A stretch of DNA of 64,000 nucleotides from Chakrabartia godavariana (GCA_005518185.1 RKSN01000001.1:930501-994500); one strand, 5' to 3'; shown: positions 44,248-53,304, counted from the first letter of the stretch. The notes: a model not told the origin generated them from the sequence alone. A program made the numbers and translations.

Positions 44248-44970
44248 ATGGCTGCATGGCGGAAGTTCGTTCAGGCCCCCCTTGATTTCGCCCTGCCGCG
44301 GCGATGCGCGGGCTGTGGCCGGATCGTGAGCGACGACGGGCAATTCTGCGCGCCGTGCTGGCAACAGCTGGAATTGCTGCCGGATACGGGCTGCGTGCTT
44401 TGTAATGTGCCGGTCCCGATTGCCGGCGGGGTGTGCGCGCCCTGCATGGCCGCCCCGCCGCGCCATGACGGCGTGCTGGCAGCCGTTGCCTATGACGAGA
44501 TGGCGCGTGATCTGGCACTCAAGCTCAAATATGGCCGCAAGCCTGCCATTGCCCGCGTCATGGCCGCCTTTCTGGCCCGGCATGCGCGGCGGGTTCCGGA
44601 TGGTCTTCTTGTTCCAGTCCCGCTCCATCGCTGGCGGATATGGAATCGCGGATTCAATCAGTCGCTGCTGATCGGGCGGGAGGTTTCGCGCCTGACCGGC
44701 CAGATAGTCCTGCAAGCCCCTCTTCTGCGCGTGCGGCGGACGTCGCCGCTCGGGGGCCTCAACCCGTCCGCGCGCAGCAGGGAGGTTCAGGGCGCGTTCC
44801 GGATGGCCGAGGACAAGGCGGAACTGGTCAAGGGGCAGGCCATCCTTCTCGTCGACGATGTCTATACGACCGGGGCGACGGCCAATGCGTGCGCGCAGGT
44901 GCTGAAACGCGCTGGGGCAGCCTCGGTCCATGTCCTGTGTTGGGCCCGCGTCATCCGGGAGACCGCCTGA
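44248..44970 (+). CDS. ComF family phosphoribosyltransferase-like protein
   Basis: A 240-residue ComF protein: an N-terminal zinc ribbon with CxxC pairs (CAGC, CAPC, and the CNV...CAPC set) and a C-terminal type I phosphoribosyltransferase fold whose PRPP loop ILLVDDVYTTGATANAC is intact. ComF is needed for DNA uptake in naturally competent species and is widely retained elsewhere. The enzymatic reaction is not known. The ATG at 44248 was chosen because it lies just before the first zinc-ribbon segment. The frame upstream is antisense to the methyltransferase. It leads a plus-strand run with grxC, a nitrilase and DUF1178. Confidence 0.83.
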   Translation: MAAWRKFVQAPLDFALPRRCAGCGRIVSDDGQFCAPCWQQLELLPDTGCVLCNVPVPIAGGVCAPCMAAPPRHDGVLAAVAYDEMARDLALKLKYGRKPAIARVMAAFLARHARRVPDGLLVPVPLHRWRIWNRGFNQSLLIGREVSRLTGQIVLQAPLLRVRRTSPLGGLNPSARSREVQGAFRMAEDKAELVKGQAILLVDDVYTTGATANACAQVLKRAGAASVHVLCWARVIRETA

Positions 44971-45021
44971 CGTTGACAATTGGCCGGGGCGGCACCAATT
45001 CCGATTTCAAAGGAAAACATC

Positions 45022-45279
45022 ATGGCCAAAGTCGAAATCTACACGAAAGCCTTTTGTCCCTATTGCTCGCGGGCGCTGGCCTTGCTGCGCTCCAAAGGCG
45101 TTGAGCCGGAAGACATTGATATCACGATGGATTCGGCACGTCGTCAGGAAATGATCGGACGCGCCAGCGGTCGCATGACTGTCCCGCAGGTCTTCATCGA
45201 CGGACAGCATATTGGCGGCTCGGATGATCTTGCCGCGCTCGATGCGCGCGGCGGGCTGGACCCCTTGCTCGCGGCCTGA
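45022..45279 (+). CDS. grxC: glutaredoxin 3
   Basis: An 85-residue glutaredoxin with a dithiol CPYC active site (C12, C15) and the TVPQVFIDGQHIGGSDDL glutathione-binding cis-proline segment. It reduces disulfides with glutathione in the cytosol. The length and active site match GrxC. The ATG at 45022 follows AAAGGA. Downstream, the nitrilase starts only 3 bp after its stop, so the two are probably co-expressed. Confidence 0.92.
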   Translation: MAKVEIYTKAFCPYCSRALALLRSKGVEPEDIDITMDSARRQEMIGRASGRMTVPQVFIDGQHIGGSDDLAALDARGGLDPLLAA

Positions 45280-45282
45280 AGC

Positions 45283-46104
45283 GTGCGCATTGCCCTTCTG
45301 CAGATGACGTCGGGGATTGACCCCGTGGCGAACGGCGCAGTGCTGACCAATGCTGTGCGCGATGCGGCCGCGGGTGGCGCGCAGATGCTGTTCACACCCG
45401 AGATGTCGGGCCTGCTCGATTCGGACCGCACGCGCGCGACGCCGCATGTCCTTGCCGAGGCAGAGAATGCGCAATTGGCGCAGGTTCGTGCGGCCGCGCG
45501 GGACGCCGGTATCTGGGTGCATCTCGGATCGCTTGCCGTCGACGCCGGTGACCGTTGGGCCAATCGCGGGTTCCTCATCGATCCTGAGGGGAAAATCCGC
45601 GCGCGTTACACCAAGCTGCATCTGTTCGACGTCGATCTGCCGACCGGGGAGAGCTGGCGCGAGTCGAACGCTTATGAGCCGGGAGCCGGCGCCGTCGTTG
45701 CGTCCACGCCCGCAGGGCCGCTCGGCCTGTCGATCTGTTACGACATCCGCTTCCCCGCGCTGTTTCAGGCGCTGTCCGGGGCAGGGGCCACGCTCATCTC
45801 CCTTCCGGCCGCGTTCACCGTGCCCACAGGCGAAGCGCACTGGCATGTCCTGTTGCGCGCGCGCGCGATTGAAAATGCCTGCTGGATCGTTGCTGCTGCG
45901 CAGACGGGCACACACGAAGACGGGCGCAAGACCTATGGCCATTCTCTGGTGATCGATCCCTGGGGTCGGATCGTGCTCGACATGGGCACCGCGCCAGGGT
46001 TGGGCTTTGCCGAGATCGACCCCGCAATGGTCGACGAGGTGCGAGGCCGTATTCCCGTGCTGACGCATCGTCGGGCCATTCCCTCGGTCGAGACCATCGC
46101 ATGA
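45283..46104 (+). CDS. nitrilase-superfamily amidohydrolase, Nit1-like
   Basis: A 273-residue carbon-nitrogen hydrolase with the triad E40 (LFTPEM), K111 (RYTKLHLFD) and C152 (SICYDIRFP). The YDIRFP and GEAHWHVLLRARAIEN segments match the Nit1/deaminated-glutathione amidase group. In this family the enzyme removes amide from deaminated glutathione, a metabolite-repair role. Adjacency to grxC fits glutathione metabolism. The start is GTG at 45283. The stop overlaps the DUF1178 start by four bases. Confidence 0.86.
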   Translation: MRIALLQMTSGIDPVANGAVLTNAVRDAAAGGAQMLFTPEMSGLLDSDRTRATPHVLAEAENAQLAQVRAAARDAGIWVHLGSLAVDAGDRWANRGFLIDPEGKIRARYTKLHLFDVDLPTGESWRESNAYEPGAGAVVASTPAGPLGLSICYDIRFPALFQALSGAGATLISLPAAFTVPTGEAHWHVLLRARAIENACWIVAAAQTGTHEDGRKTYGHSLVIDPWGRIVLDMGTAPGLGFAEIDPAMVDEVRGRIPVLTHRRAIPSVETIA

Positions 46105-46559
46105 TCGTCTTTGATCTCAAATGCGGGGACGGCCATGTGTTCGAAGCGTGGTTTGCCAGTTCTGACGCCTATGAGGATCAGAAGCGGCGCAACCTCGTTG
46201 CCTGTCCCTTCTGTGGTTCGACTGATGCCGAAAAAGCGGTGATGGCCCCCAATGTTGCGCGAAAGGGCAATCAGAACGGCGGCCAGCAGATCTCCCTTGC
46301 CAGCGAAAGTGCGGCGCTCCCTGCCGACTTCAAGGCGATGGTCGAAAAGGTCGCGGCGATGCAGGCCGAAATACTCAAGAAGTCCGAATGGGTTGGCCCT
46401 GATTTCGCAGTAAAGGCGCGGGCAATGGATGCAGGCGAGATTGATCCAGCGCTGATCCATGGGCAGGCCTCGCTGGATGAAGCGCGCGAATTGATTGAGG
46501 ATGGCATTTCCGTCATGCCGTTGCTGCTGCCGGTCGTTCCGCCGGACAAGCAGAATTGA
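46101..46559 (+). CDS. DUF1178 family protein
   Basis: A 152-residue protein with the N-terminal MIVFDLKCGDGHVFEAWF segment and CPFCGS, so one cysteine precedes a CxxC pair, as expected for a small zinc ribbon. The middle is polar and low in structure. The end (SEWVGPDFAVKARAMDAGEID) resembles other DUF1178 members. Its function is unknown, but the family typically follows the nitrilase-like gene in alphaproteobacteria. It overlaps that gene by four bases. The tRNA-Arg gene follows 35 bp downstream. Confidence 0.83.
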   Translation: MIVFDLKCGDGHVFEAWFASSDAYEDQKRRNLVACPFCGSTDAEKAVMAPNVARKGNQNGGQQISLASESAALPADFKAMVEKVAAMQAEILKKSEWVGPDFAVKARAMDAGEIDPALIHGQASLDEARELIEDGISVMPLLLPVVPPDKQN

Positions 46560-46594
46560 CCTGCTTTCCCACGCGGCCTAGGCAGCGCAGGGAC

Positions 46595-46671
46595 GCACCC
46601 GTAGCTCAGCAGGATAGAGCATCAGATTCCTAATCTGGGGGCCACTGGTTCGAATCCAGTCGGGTGCACCA
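46595..46671 (+). tRNA. tRNA-Arg (anticodon CCT)
   Basis: A complete cloverleaf of 77 bases. The 7-bp acceptor stem is GCACCCG/CGGGTGC (46595-46601 with 46661-46667), followed by A and CCA (encoded, 46669-46671). The D-stem is GCTC/GAGC. The anticodon stem is TCAGA/TCTGG with loop TTCCTAA, anticodon CCT. The T arm is ACTGG-TTCGAAT-CCAGT. It reads AGG. There is no sign of an integrated element at its 3' end: argC ends four bases later. Confidence 0.97.
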
Positions 46672-46674
46672 CGC

Positions 46675-47598
46675 TTAAAGGCGCAGGCCAGCCGTCTCGG
46701 GCAAACCGGCCATCAGGTTGAGTGACTGCACAGCAGCGCCGCCCGCGCCCTTGCCCAGATTGTCGAGCGCCGCGACGAGGCGGACCTGACCGCCATCTTC
46801 CCGGCCAAAGACGAACAGGTCGAGCCGGTCGGTATTCGCGCAACGCTCAATGGTGAGGTTGGCCTCATCAAAATCATCGACCACGCGGACGATCGGGGAG
46901 CCATCATAGGCCGAATGGAGCGCCTCACGGATCGCCGCCAAGCGCGGCTGGCCGGGCATGGCCGCTGTCATCAGCGGCACATCCACGATCATGCCGCGAT
47001 GCGTCGGGGCAACCGATGGTGCGAACAGCGGCGGATGTGCGAGGCCGCAGCGCACCTGCATTTCGGGCACATGCTTGTGCGACAGCGACAGGGCATAGGT
47101 CCGCCACGCGGTAGCGGCCGCACCGCTTTCAAATTCGGCGATCATCGCCTTGCCGCCGCCGGAATAGCCCGACACGGCGTTGCAGACATAGGGCCAGTCA
47201 GCGGGAAGCACGCCGGCCTTTACCAGCGGCGCGACGAGCGCGATGAACCCGGTTGAATAGCAACCGGGGTTGGAGACGAAGCGGGCCTGGGCAACGGCGT
47301 CCCGCCCAACAACTTCGGGCAGACCAAAGACCCAGTCAGGGTCCGTCCGGTGCGCGGTCGACGCGTCGATGACGCGCGTTGTCGCGTTCTGAATGAGGGC
47401 GACCGATTCCCGCGCAGCGTCGTCGGGCAGGCACAAGATGACAACGTCGGCGCCGTTGATCGCTTCTGCGCGCGCGCCGGTGTCCTTGCGGCGGTCGTCA
47501 TCCAGCGTGATCATCGAAAGCTCGGGGCGCCCCGCGAGCCGCTCAGCGATTTCAAGGCCGGTGGTGCCGTGCCCGCCGTCGATGAAGACGCGTGTCAC
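46675..47598 (-). CDS. argC: N-acetyl-gamma-glutamyl-phosphate reductase, type 2
   Basis: A 307-residue NADPH-dependent reductase of arginine synthesis. The nucleotide motif FIDGGHGTTGLEIAERL at the N-terminus and the active-site C113 in SNPGCYSTGFIAL, followed by SGYSGGGK, identify it. The short form (about 310 residues, without the long insertion of the 340-residue type) is the type 2 enzyme common in alphaproteobacteria. The start is GTG at 47598, sharing GTGA with the stop of the SH3 protein gene. Other arg genes are absent here. Confidence 0.93.
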   Translation of the reverse strand: MTRVFIDGGHGTTGLEIAERLAGRPELSMITLDDDRRKDTGARAEAINGADVVILCLPDDAARESVALIQNATTRVIDASTAHRTDPDWVFGLPEVVGRDAVAQARFVSNPGCYSTGFIALVAPLVKAGVLPADWPYVCNAVSGYSGGGKAMIAEFESGAAATAWRTYALSLSHKHVPEMQVRCGLAHPPLFAPSVAPTHRGMIVDVPLMTAAMPGQPRLAAIREALHSAYDGSPIVRVVDDFDEANLTIERCANTDRLDLFVFGREDGGQVRLVAALDNLGKGAGGAAVQSLNLMAGLPETAGLRL

Positions 47599-47927
47599 TG
47601 CCCGTTGTCCAGAACAGCTTTCGGAACATAGCCGACGAGATGATCGGCCTTGCGGAAGCCCCAGGCCCAATCGCCTGCCATGTCGACAACCAGGAACGCA
47701 GCGCCCGCGTCCAGCGGGGCAACGACGGCGCTGTCGACATCCGCGCCTTCGTGGATCGAAACACCTGCGGTGGTGCAGACCATTTCCATCGGACGGGCAT
47801 AATGCGGCACGAACAGCTTTCCGGCGAGCGCAATATCCGCAAGGTCGCCGCGCACGGCGTGGGTGCGCGCATCGAGTGCGATCGACGGGCCCGTCAGGCC
47901 GAATTGGGGGCGTTCAGATTGTGTCAT
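47595..47927 (-). CDS. SH3-like (SH3_16) domain protein, no catalytic domain
   Basis: A 110-residue protein with no signal peptide. The fold looks like the bacterial SH3 (SH3_16) domain that precedes the NlpC/P60 peptidase domain in alphaproteobacterial wall enzymes: the ALDARTHAVRGDLADIALAGKL start and the GAAFLVVDMAGDWAWGFRKADHLVGYV strand. It ends there, with no cysteine peptidase domain, so it is a stand-alone or truncated version. The ATG at 47927 is used. A TTG at 47939 is less likely. It is coupled to argC. In related genomes the M17 peptidase is followed by NlpC/P60 proteins, so loss of the catalytic part is plausible. Confidence 0.7.
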   Translation of the reverse strand: MTQSERPQFGLTGPSIALDARTHAVRGDLADIALAGKLFVPHYARPMEMVCTTAGVSIHEGADVDSAVVAPLDAGAAFLVVDMAGDWAWGFRKADHLVGYVPKAVLDNGQ

Positions 47928-47987
47928 TGCGCGGCGCAATAGCCGAGCAATCGGGCATTACGCAATGGTGACAGATTCGGACCGTTC

Positions 47988-49376
47988 TCAGGCTGCAGGG
48001 TACCGACGCCGCAGCAGCTCAAAAACCGCGCGCAATCCCATGGCTTCGCCACCCTTGGGCCGTCCCGGGAGTGTCGAGGGACGCCACGCAAAGGTATCCA
48101 GATGCAGCCAAGGTGTCCCTTCCGGCACGAAGCGCCGCAGGAAGAGCGCGGCCGTGACGGCGCCTGCCATGCCGCCTTCGGCCGAATTGACCATGTCGGC
48201 GATGTCGGACTTCAGCATTTCGTCATAGCGGTCCCACAAGGGCATCCGCCACAGAGGGTCCTGCACCTCTTCAGAGGCCGCGCAGATATCCGCCGCGAGC
48301 GCCTCGTCATTTGCGAACAGCGCCGGCAGGTCGGGGCCAAGCGCCACGCGCGCCGCACCCGTCAGGGTTGCGAAGTCGAGCATCAGCTCGGGCTTGTCCT
48401 CGGCGGCCTTGGCGATGGCATCGCCCAGGATCAGGCGACCTTCGGCATCGGTGTTATCAATCTCGACCGTAAGGCCCTTGCGGCTCTTCAGGATGTCGCC
48501 GGGACGCATCGCATTGCCGGAAATTGCATTCTCAACCGCCGGGATAAGGAGATGCAGGTGCACCGGCAGGCGATTTTCCAAGATCAGCCGCGAAAGGGCG
48601 AGAGCGTGTGCCGCACCGCCCATGTCCTTCTTCATCAGCCGCATGAAGGAGCCGGTCTTGATGTTGAGGCCGCCCGTATCGAATGCGACGCCCTTGCCGA
48701 TGACGGCGATCCTCGGATGCTTGGGATTGCCCCAGACGAGTTCGATCAGGCGCGGCGCGCGATGCTTCTCCGCGGCCTGGCCAACGGCGTGCACCATCGG
48801 ATAGCCGACTTCGAGCTCATGACCCTTGGTCACGTGGAGCTTGGCATCAAACTCGCTTGCCATCGCTTCGACGGCGGCCTGTATCCCTGCAGGCCCAAGA
48901 TCGGCGGCGGGTGTGTTGACGAGGTCGCGGACAATGGCGGTCGCTTCGGCCTGACGGATGACGTCAACGATCAGCCCCGGTTCGCTGACCAGGAGGATGC
49001 GGTCGCCTGCGGCATCGGCGGATGAGAGGAAGCGGTCAAACCGGTATTGCGCCAGAAGCCAGCCCAGACCTGATGTGCCAACGCTGGCATCAGCCAAACG
49101 GTAGGTTGCGGCAGGCAGTCTCTGCGCGGCAGGGGCGAGATCCCAGACAGTTTTTTTGTCGGGCACGCCGAGTGCGGCGCTCCAGTCACCCGGCTTGTCG
49201 CCCGGAAGGATGACCGTTTCGCCCGGCTTGCCCGAAAAGCCGGCGACCAGCACCGCAGTCCGCTCGCGTTCCGGCAGACGCTTGATCCAGTCCTCGAAAC
49301 CCGCCTTGGTCACGTAAGTGATGGTGCGCGCGTCCTGGCCCTGATCGGGCTGGATGAGATGGGCAAAGCGGCTCAT
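47988..49376 (-). CDS. leucyl aminopeptidase family protein (M17)
   Basis: A 462-residue cytosolic aminopeptidase. The VIGKGVAFDTGGLNIK zinc site and the NTDAEGRLILGDA signature of family M17 are present, and the second lysine and arginine positions look intact. The N-terminal 140 residues are the macro-like domain, shorter and divergent from E. coli PepA. It probably releases N-terminal residues of peptides. The SH3 protein gene lies 60 bp downstream on the same strand. The upstream neighbour is rimO, 62 bp away. Confidence 0.88.
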   Translation of the reverse strand: MSRFAHLIQPDQGQDARTITYVTKAGFEDWIKRLPERERTAVLVAGFSGKPGETVILPGDKPGDWSAALGVPDKKTVWDLAPAAQRLPAATYRLADASVGTSGLGWLLAQYRFDRFLSSADAAGDRILLVSEPGLIVDVIRQAEATAIVRDLVNTPAADLGPAGIQAAVEAMASEFDAKLHVTKGHELEVGYPMVHAVGQAAEKHRAPRLIELVWGNPKHPRIAVIGKGVAFDTGGLNIKTGSFMRLMKKDMGGAAHALALSRLILENRLPVHLHLLIPAVENAISGNAMRPGDILKSRKGLTVEIDNTDAEGRLILGDAIAKAAEDKPELMLDFATLTGAARVALGPDLPALFANDEALAADICAASEEVQDPLWRMPLWDRYDEMLKSDIADMVNSAEGGMAGAVTAALFLRRFVPEGTPWLHLDTFAWRPSTLPGRPKGGEAMGLRAVFELLRRRYPAA

Positions 49377-49438
49377 GGTCGGACTCCGTCAATCATGTGG
49401 CGATGCGCTGGCGGCAGATGCGCAGGGAGGGAAGAAGA

Positions 49439-50776
49439 TCAGCCGGCGAGCGGGACGCCGTACAGATCATGGTCGTCGGCATCCTCCACCCGGATGCGCA
49501 CGATGTCGCCCGGTTGCAGGTGGCCTGCGTCACGCAGCAAGACATGGCCGTCAATGTCGGGCGCGTCTGCCTTCGACCGCGCATTGGCCCCGCCCGTATC
49601 GTCGACAATGTCGATGATGACGTCGAGGTCGCGACCGACCTTTGCAGCCAGCTTTGCGGCCGAGATGGCGGCCGTGCGTTCCATGAGGCGCGCATAGCGT
49701 TCTTCCTTGACCTCTTCGGGCACGGGATCAGGCAGCGCGTTGGCCGCAGCACCCTCGACTGGCTCGAACCGGAAGGCACCGACCCGGTCGAGCTGCGCTT
49801 CATCCAGCCAGTCGAGCAGATATTGGAAGTCCGCTTCGGTCTCGCCCGGAAAGCCGACGACAAAACTGGAGCGGATCGTGATGTCGGGGGCGATCTCACG
49901 CCACTGCCGGATGCGCTCCAAAACCTTGGCTTCGTTGGCGGGGCGCTTCATCGCCTTCAGAACCGAGGGGGCGGCGTGCTGGAACGGGATGTCGAGATAC
50001 GGCAGCACCAGCCCTTCGGCCATCAGCGGGATGACCTGATCAACATGGGGATAGGGATAGACATAGTGCAGGCGGACCCAGGCACCGAGCTTGCCGAGTT
50101 CGCGGGCAAGGTCGGTCATGTGTGCGCGCACATCCTGCCCCTTCCACGGGCGGGACTGGTGCTTGATGTCCACGCCATAGGCTGAGGTGTCCTGGCTGAT
50201 GACCAGCAGCTCGCGCGTGCCGGCTTCAATCAGCTTTTCCGCCTCGCGCAGGATGGCGTCGGGCCGACGTGAGACCAGATCGCCGCGGATGGAGGGAATG
50301 ATGCAGAAGGCACAGCGATGGTTGCAGCCCTCTGAGATCTTCAGATAGCTGTAATGCTTCGGCGTGAGCTTGAGCCCGGCTTCGGGCACCAGATCGACAA
50401 AGGCGTGCGGGATTGGCGGTGCTGCTGCGTGCACAGCTTCGACGACAGCTTCATACTGGTGCGGGCCGGAGATGGCGAGCACCTCGGGAAAGCGGGCCCG
50501 GATAACGTCGGCTTCATTGCCCATGCAGCCGGTGACGATGACGCGGCCATTTTCGGCAATGGCCTCGCCAATGGCTTCAAGGCTCTCTTCCTTGGCGCTG
50601 TCGAGGAAACCGCACGTATTCACAAGGACGACATCGGCGCCCTCATAGTCGCCGGACAGGCCGTAGCCGTCGGCGCGCAATTTCGTCAGGATCCGCTCGC
50701 TGTCGACGAGAGCCTTGGGGCAGCCGAGCGACACCATGCCGACCTTGGGCTGGGCAGGAAGTTTTGTCGTTGTCAT
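49439..50776 (-). CDS. rimO: ribosomal protein S12 methylthiotransferase
   Basis: A 445-residue radical SAM enzyme that adds a methylthio group to the conserved aspartate of S12. The N-terminal domain has C19, C55 and C84 for the auxiliary 4Fe-4S cluster. The radical SAM motif is CNHRCAFC. The TRAM domain is at the end ([28 protein letters not shown], split in positions). The absence of the MiaB C-terminal features and the [11 protein letters not shown] segment favour RimO. The ATG at 50776 is preferred to one 39 bases upstream. Confidence 0.91.
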   Translation of the reverse strand: MTTTKLPAQPKVGMVSLGCPKALVDSERILTKLRADGYGLSGDYEGADVVLVNTCGFLDSAKEESLEAIGEAIAENGRVIVTGCMGNEADVIRARFPEVLAISGPHQYEAVVEAVHAAAPPIPHAFVDLVPEAGLKLTPKHYSYLKISEGCNHRCAFCIIPSIRGDLVSRRPDAILREAEKLIEAGTRELLVISQDTSAYGVDIKHQSRPWKGQDVRAHMTDLARELGKLGAWVRLHYVYPYPHVDQVIPLMAEGLVLPYLDIPFQHAAPSVLKAMKRPANEAKVLERIRQWREIAPDITIRSSFVVGFPGETEADFQYLLDWLDEAQLDRVGAFRFEPVEGAAANALPDPVPEEVKEERYARLMERTAAISAAKLAAKVGRDLDVIIDIVDDTGGANARSKADAPDIDGHVLLRDAGHLQPGDIVRIRVEDADDHDLYGVPLAG

Positions 50777-50829
50777 GATCCGCGCGCCCATAAGCGAATT
50801 GGGCGGCGAAGTCACGAAAAAGACATGGA

Positions 50830-52104
50830 TCAGGCCGAGATGCGTTCCGTTCCGCCCAGATAGGGCCGCAGCACCTCTGGCACCGTCACGCTGCCGTCGG
50901 CATTCTGGTAATTTTCCAGCACAGCCACCAGCGTGCGACCAACCGCCAGACCTGATCCATTGAGCGTGTGCACAAAGCGCGTGCCCTTTTCGCCCTGCGG
51001 ACGATAGCGCGCGTTCATGCGGCGGGCCTGGAAGTCACCGCAATTGGAGCAGCTCGAGATTTCACGATACGCTTTCTGGCCCGGAAGCCAGACCTCGAGA
51101 TCATACGTCTTGCGCGCGGTGAAGCCCATGTCGCCGGAACAGAGCAGCATCCGGCGAAAGTGCAGGCCAAGCCGCTTGAGCACTGTTTCTGCCGCCTCGG
51201 TCATGCGTTCATGCTCGGCGTCGGATTGTTCGGGCGTCGTGATCGACACGAGCTCAACCTTTTCGAACTGATGCTGACGGATGAAGCCGCGCGTGTCGCG
51301 TCCTGCCGAGCCGGCCTCGGAGCGGAAGCACTGGGTGAGGGCGGTCAGGCGGATGGGAAGCTCCGTGTCCGACAGAATCTTTTCGCGCACCATGTTGGTC
51401 AGCGACACTTCCGCCGTCGGGATCAGCCAACGGCCGTCGGTCGTGCGGAACTGGTCTTCGGCAAATTTGGGAAGCTGGCCGGTGCCGAACAGGGCGTCGT
51501 CCCGGACGAGAACCGGCGGCATGACTTCTTCATAGCCAAATTCGCGCGTGTGCAGATCGAGCATGAACTGGCCGATCGCGCGATTGAGGCGGGCAATGCC
51601 GCCGCGCAGATAAGCAAAGCGCGCGCCGGAGACCGCCGCTGCGGTTTCAAAGTCCAGACCGAGGCCGGCATCGAGCCGGTCATGTTCCAGAACCTCAAAG
51701 TCGAATGCGGGCTTTTCCCCGAAGTCGGAGACGAAGGCATTTGCTGTCTCGTCTGCGCCGGTCGGCACGTCATCCACAGGGATGTTGGGCAGTGCGGCCA
51801 GCGCGGTGCGCAGGTCCGCCGCACGGTCCTTGGCATCGGCCTCCAGAGCGGGCAGGCTCGACTTGATTTCGGCGACTTCCGCTTTCAGCCGTTCGGCTTC
51901 ATCGCGGTCGCCCTTGCCCATGGCCGCGCCGATGGCCTTGGCGGCGGCATTGGCCTTGGACTGGAGCTCTTCCGACTGGCGGATGGCGGCACGGGCCTGC
52001 TCGTCCAGATCGAGCAAACGGGCCGACTGGGGCGCAAGGCCACGGCGCGCCAGACCGGCGTCAAAAGCCTCGGGATTGTCGCGGATGAAACGAATGTCGT
52101 GCAT
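50830..52104 (-). CDS. serS: seryl-tRNA synthetase
   Basis: A 424-residue class II synthetase. The N-terminal coiled-coil arm (about residues 30-100, [22 protein letters not shown]) binds the long variable arm of tRNA-Ser. Motif 2 lies at [24 protein letters not shown] and motif 3 at [20 protein letters not shown], both given here in part. The length matches the bacterial enzyme. It is transcribed 54 bp upstream of rimO on the same strand, probably as one unit. A terminator for the preceding gene ends just upstream of its start. Confidence 0.94.
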   Translation of the reverse strand: MHDIRFIRDNPEAFDAGLARRGLAPQSARLLDLDEQARAAIRQSEELQSKANAAAKAIGAAMGKGDRDEAERLKAEVAEIKSSLPALEADAKDRAADLRTALAALPNIPVDDVPTGADETANAFVSDFGEKPAFDFEVLEHDRLDAGLGLDFETAAAVSGARFAYLRGGIARLNRAIGQFMLDLHTREFGYEEVMPPVLVRDDALFGTGQLPKFAEDQFRTTDGRWLIPTAEVSLTNMVREKILSDTELPIRLTALTQCFRSEAGSAGRDTRGFIRQHQFEKVELVSITTPEQSDAEHERMTEAAETVLKRLGLHFRRMLLCSGDMGFTARKTYDLEVWLPGQKAYREISSCSNCGDFQARRMNARYRPQGEKGTRFVHTLNGSGLAVGRTLVAVLENYQNADGSVTVPEVLRPYLGGTERISA

Positions 52105-52143
52105 GGCCGCGCTATGGCGCGCAGGTGCGGCCTTGCCAAGGGC

Positions 52144-52183
52144 AAAGAAAAAGGACGCTGCCGGGTCGCGTGGCAGCGTCCTT
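52144..52183 (-). terminator. rho-independent terminator between repeat protein gene and serS
   Basis: A perfect 12-bp stem, AAGGACGCTGCC (52151-52162) paired with GGCAGCGTCCTT (52172-52183), has a 9-bp loop. Read on the minus strand it is followed by TTTTTCTTT (complement of 52144-52152). It ends transcription of the Ser/Gly-rich gene before serS (start 52104). Confidence 0.9.
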
Positions 52184-52212
52184 CAAGATGACTACGGTAT
52201 TACGCAATACAC

Positions 52213-53304
52213 TTACGAAACAGGCGCGGTTTGAACCTTCCGCGCAGCACGGGTGCGGGCGACCAGACCGGCCGCCGCACCTCCAAACAGAAGCAGCATC
52301 GGCGGGGCGGGGACATCGTTCCCGCTGGAGCCACCGTTGCTGCTCGATCCGTTCGAAGACGAAGAGGACGATGTCGACGAAGAGGTGGAAGACGATGTTG
52401 ACGAAGATGTCGACGTCGACGTGGAAGTGGACGTCGAGCTGGTCGAGCCGCCGAAACTTGAGGAGGTGCTGGTGCTGCTCGACACATTGCCGGACGAACT
52501 CGAGCTGCTCGAAACGTTGCCGGAAGAGCTCGACGTGCTCGAAACTGTGCCGCTCGACGTGGAGGAGGAGGATCCGCCTGTGGAGGATGTGCTAGATACC
52601 GTGCCCGAGGAGGTCGAGCTGGACGACCCGCCGGTCGAGGACGTGCTGGAGACCGATCCCGAAGAGGTGGAGGAGCCCCCCGTCGACGAAGTGCTCGACA
52701 CCGTCCCCGAGGACGTCGAAGATCCGCCCGTTGACGATGTGCTGGAAACATTCCCCGACGATGACCCGCCGGTGGACGATGTGCTCGACACATTCCCCGA
52801 GGATGATCCGCCCGTTGACGTCGACGAACCGCCCGAAGAGGTCGAGCTAGATCCGCCGCTGCTGGTCGAGGAGACGACAATGCTGCCGCCGCCGCTGCCG
52901 CCGCCGAAGAAGCCGCCCCCGATAAAGCCACCGCCGAAGCCGCCGATGGGACCGCCGCCAATCACGACGGGCACGGTGCCGCCACCGCCGTTCATGACAG
53001 GCTGTGCCTCGGACTGGCGGGAGCGCATGGGTTCCGCACCGGCCGACGCGAGGCGGATCGTCTGCGGTGCGCAGGACATGGACGACGTGGTGGTCGTCAC
53101 GCGCTTGATCCGCTTGACCACGCGCCCCCCCTTTTTGGGGGCCATGGCCAGGCGCTGCCGCATCGGCTTCTTCACTTTCGGGGCAGGCGCGGAATAGGCG
53201 CTGCGCATCGGCTGGGCCTGCGTTGCGTGCATCGCGCCCCCGCCGATGACCGCCCCCCCACACGCACAGGCGCAAAGCTTGGTAAGTGCCATCCGAACCG
53301 ACAT
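52213..53304 (-). CDS. Ser/Gly/Thr repeat surface protein with PEP-CTERM-like tail
   Basis: A 363-residue exported protein. A signal-like N-terminus (about residues 1-30, Cys/Gly/Ala-rich, ending ATQA) is followed by a basic segment (residues 42-70, KVKKPMRQR and KKGGRVVKRIKR), a glycine-rich part (residues 105-140) and, from about 144 to 328, repeats of Ser, Thr and Gly such as GNVSSTSSTGGSS. The tail (from residue 331) is VPAPP, a hydrophobic helix (LLLFGGAAAGLV) and ARTRAARK: a VPxP-type PEP-CTERM sorting signal. Low-complexity Ser/Thr regions in such proteins are usually glycosylated. The ATG at 53304 follows AAGGGG. Strong terminator downstream. Function unknown. Confidence 0.75.
   Translation of the reverse strand: MSVRMALTKLCACACGGAVIGGGAMHATQAQPMRSAYSAPAPKVKKPMRQRLAMAPKKGGRVVKRIKRVTTTTSSMSCAPQTIRLASAGAEPMRSRQSEAQPVMNGGGGTVPVVIGGGPIGGFGGGFIGGGFFGGGSGGGSIVVSSTSSGGSSSTSSGGSSTSTGGSSSGNVSSTSSTGGSSSGNVSSTSSTGGSSTSSGTVSSTSSTGGSSTSSGSVSSTSSTGGSSSSTSSGTVSSTSSTGGSSSSTSSGTVSSTSSSSGNVSSSSSSSGNVSSSTSTSSSFGGSTSSTSTSTSTSTSSSTSSSTSSSTSSSSSSNGSSSNGGSSGNDVPAPPMLLLFGGAAAGLVARTRAARKVQTAPVS
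52455..52845. repeat. tandem coding repeats, roughly 42-bp period
   Basis: Within the Ser/Gly gene the DNA consists of imperfect direct repeats with a period near 42 bp (plus-strand reading GACGATGTGCTGGA, GACGATGTGCTCGA and relatives). Each encodes a GNVSSTSSTGGSS-like unit. Units differ by a few bases and in length by multiples of three, so slippage would keep the frame and change copy number. Confidence 0.75.

Noticed and set aside
46595-46671. tRNA-Arg as an integration site
   Set aside because: argC follows within four bases, and no integrase, direct repeat of the tRNA 3' end or atypical DNA is nearby.
52253-53197. 314-codon acidic open frame on the plus strand
   Set aside because: It is antisense to the Ser/Gly gene, has no ribosome site or signal peptide, and its repeats mirror those of the sensible minus-strand protein, which has a signal-like start, a sorting tail and a terminator.
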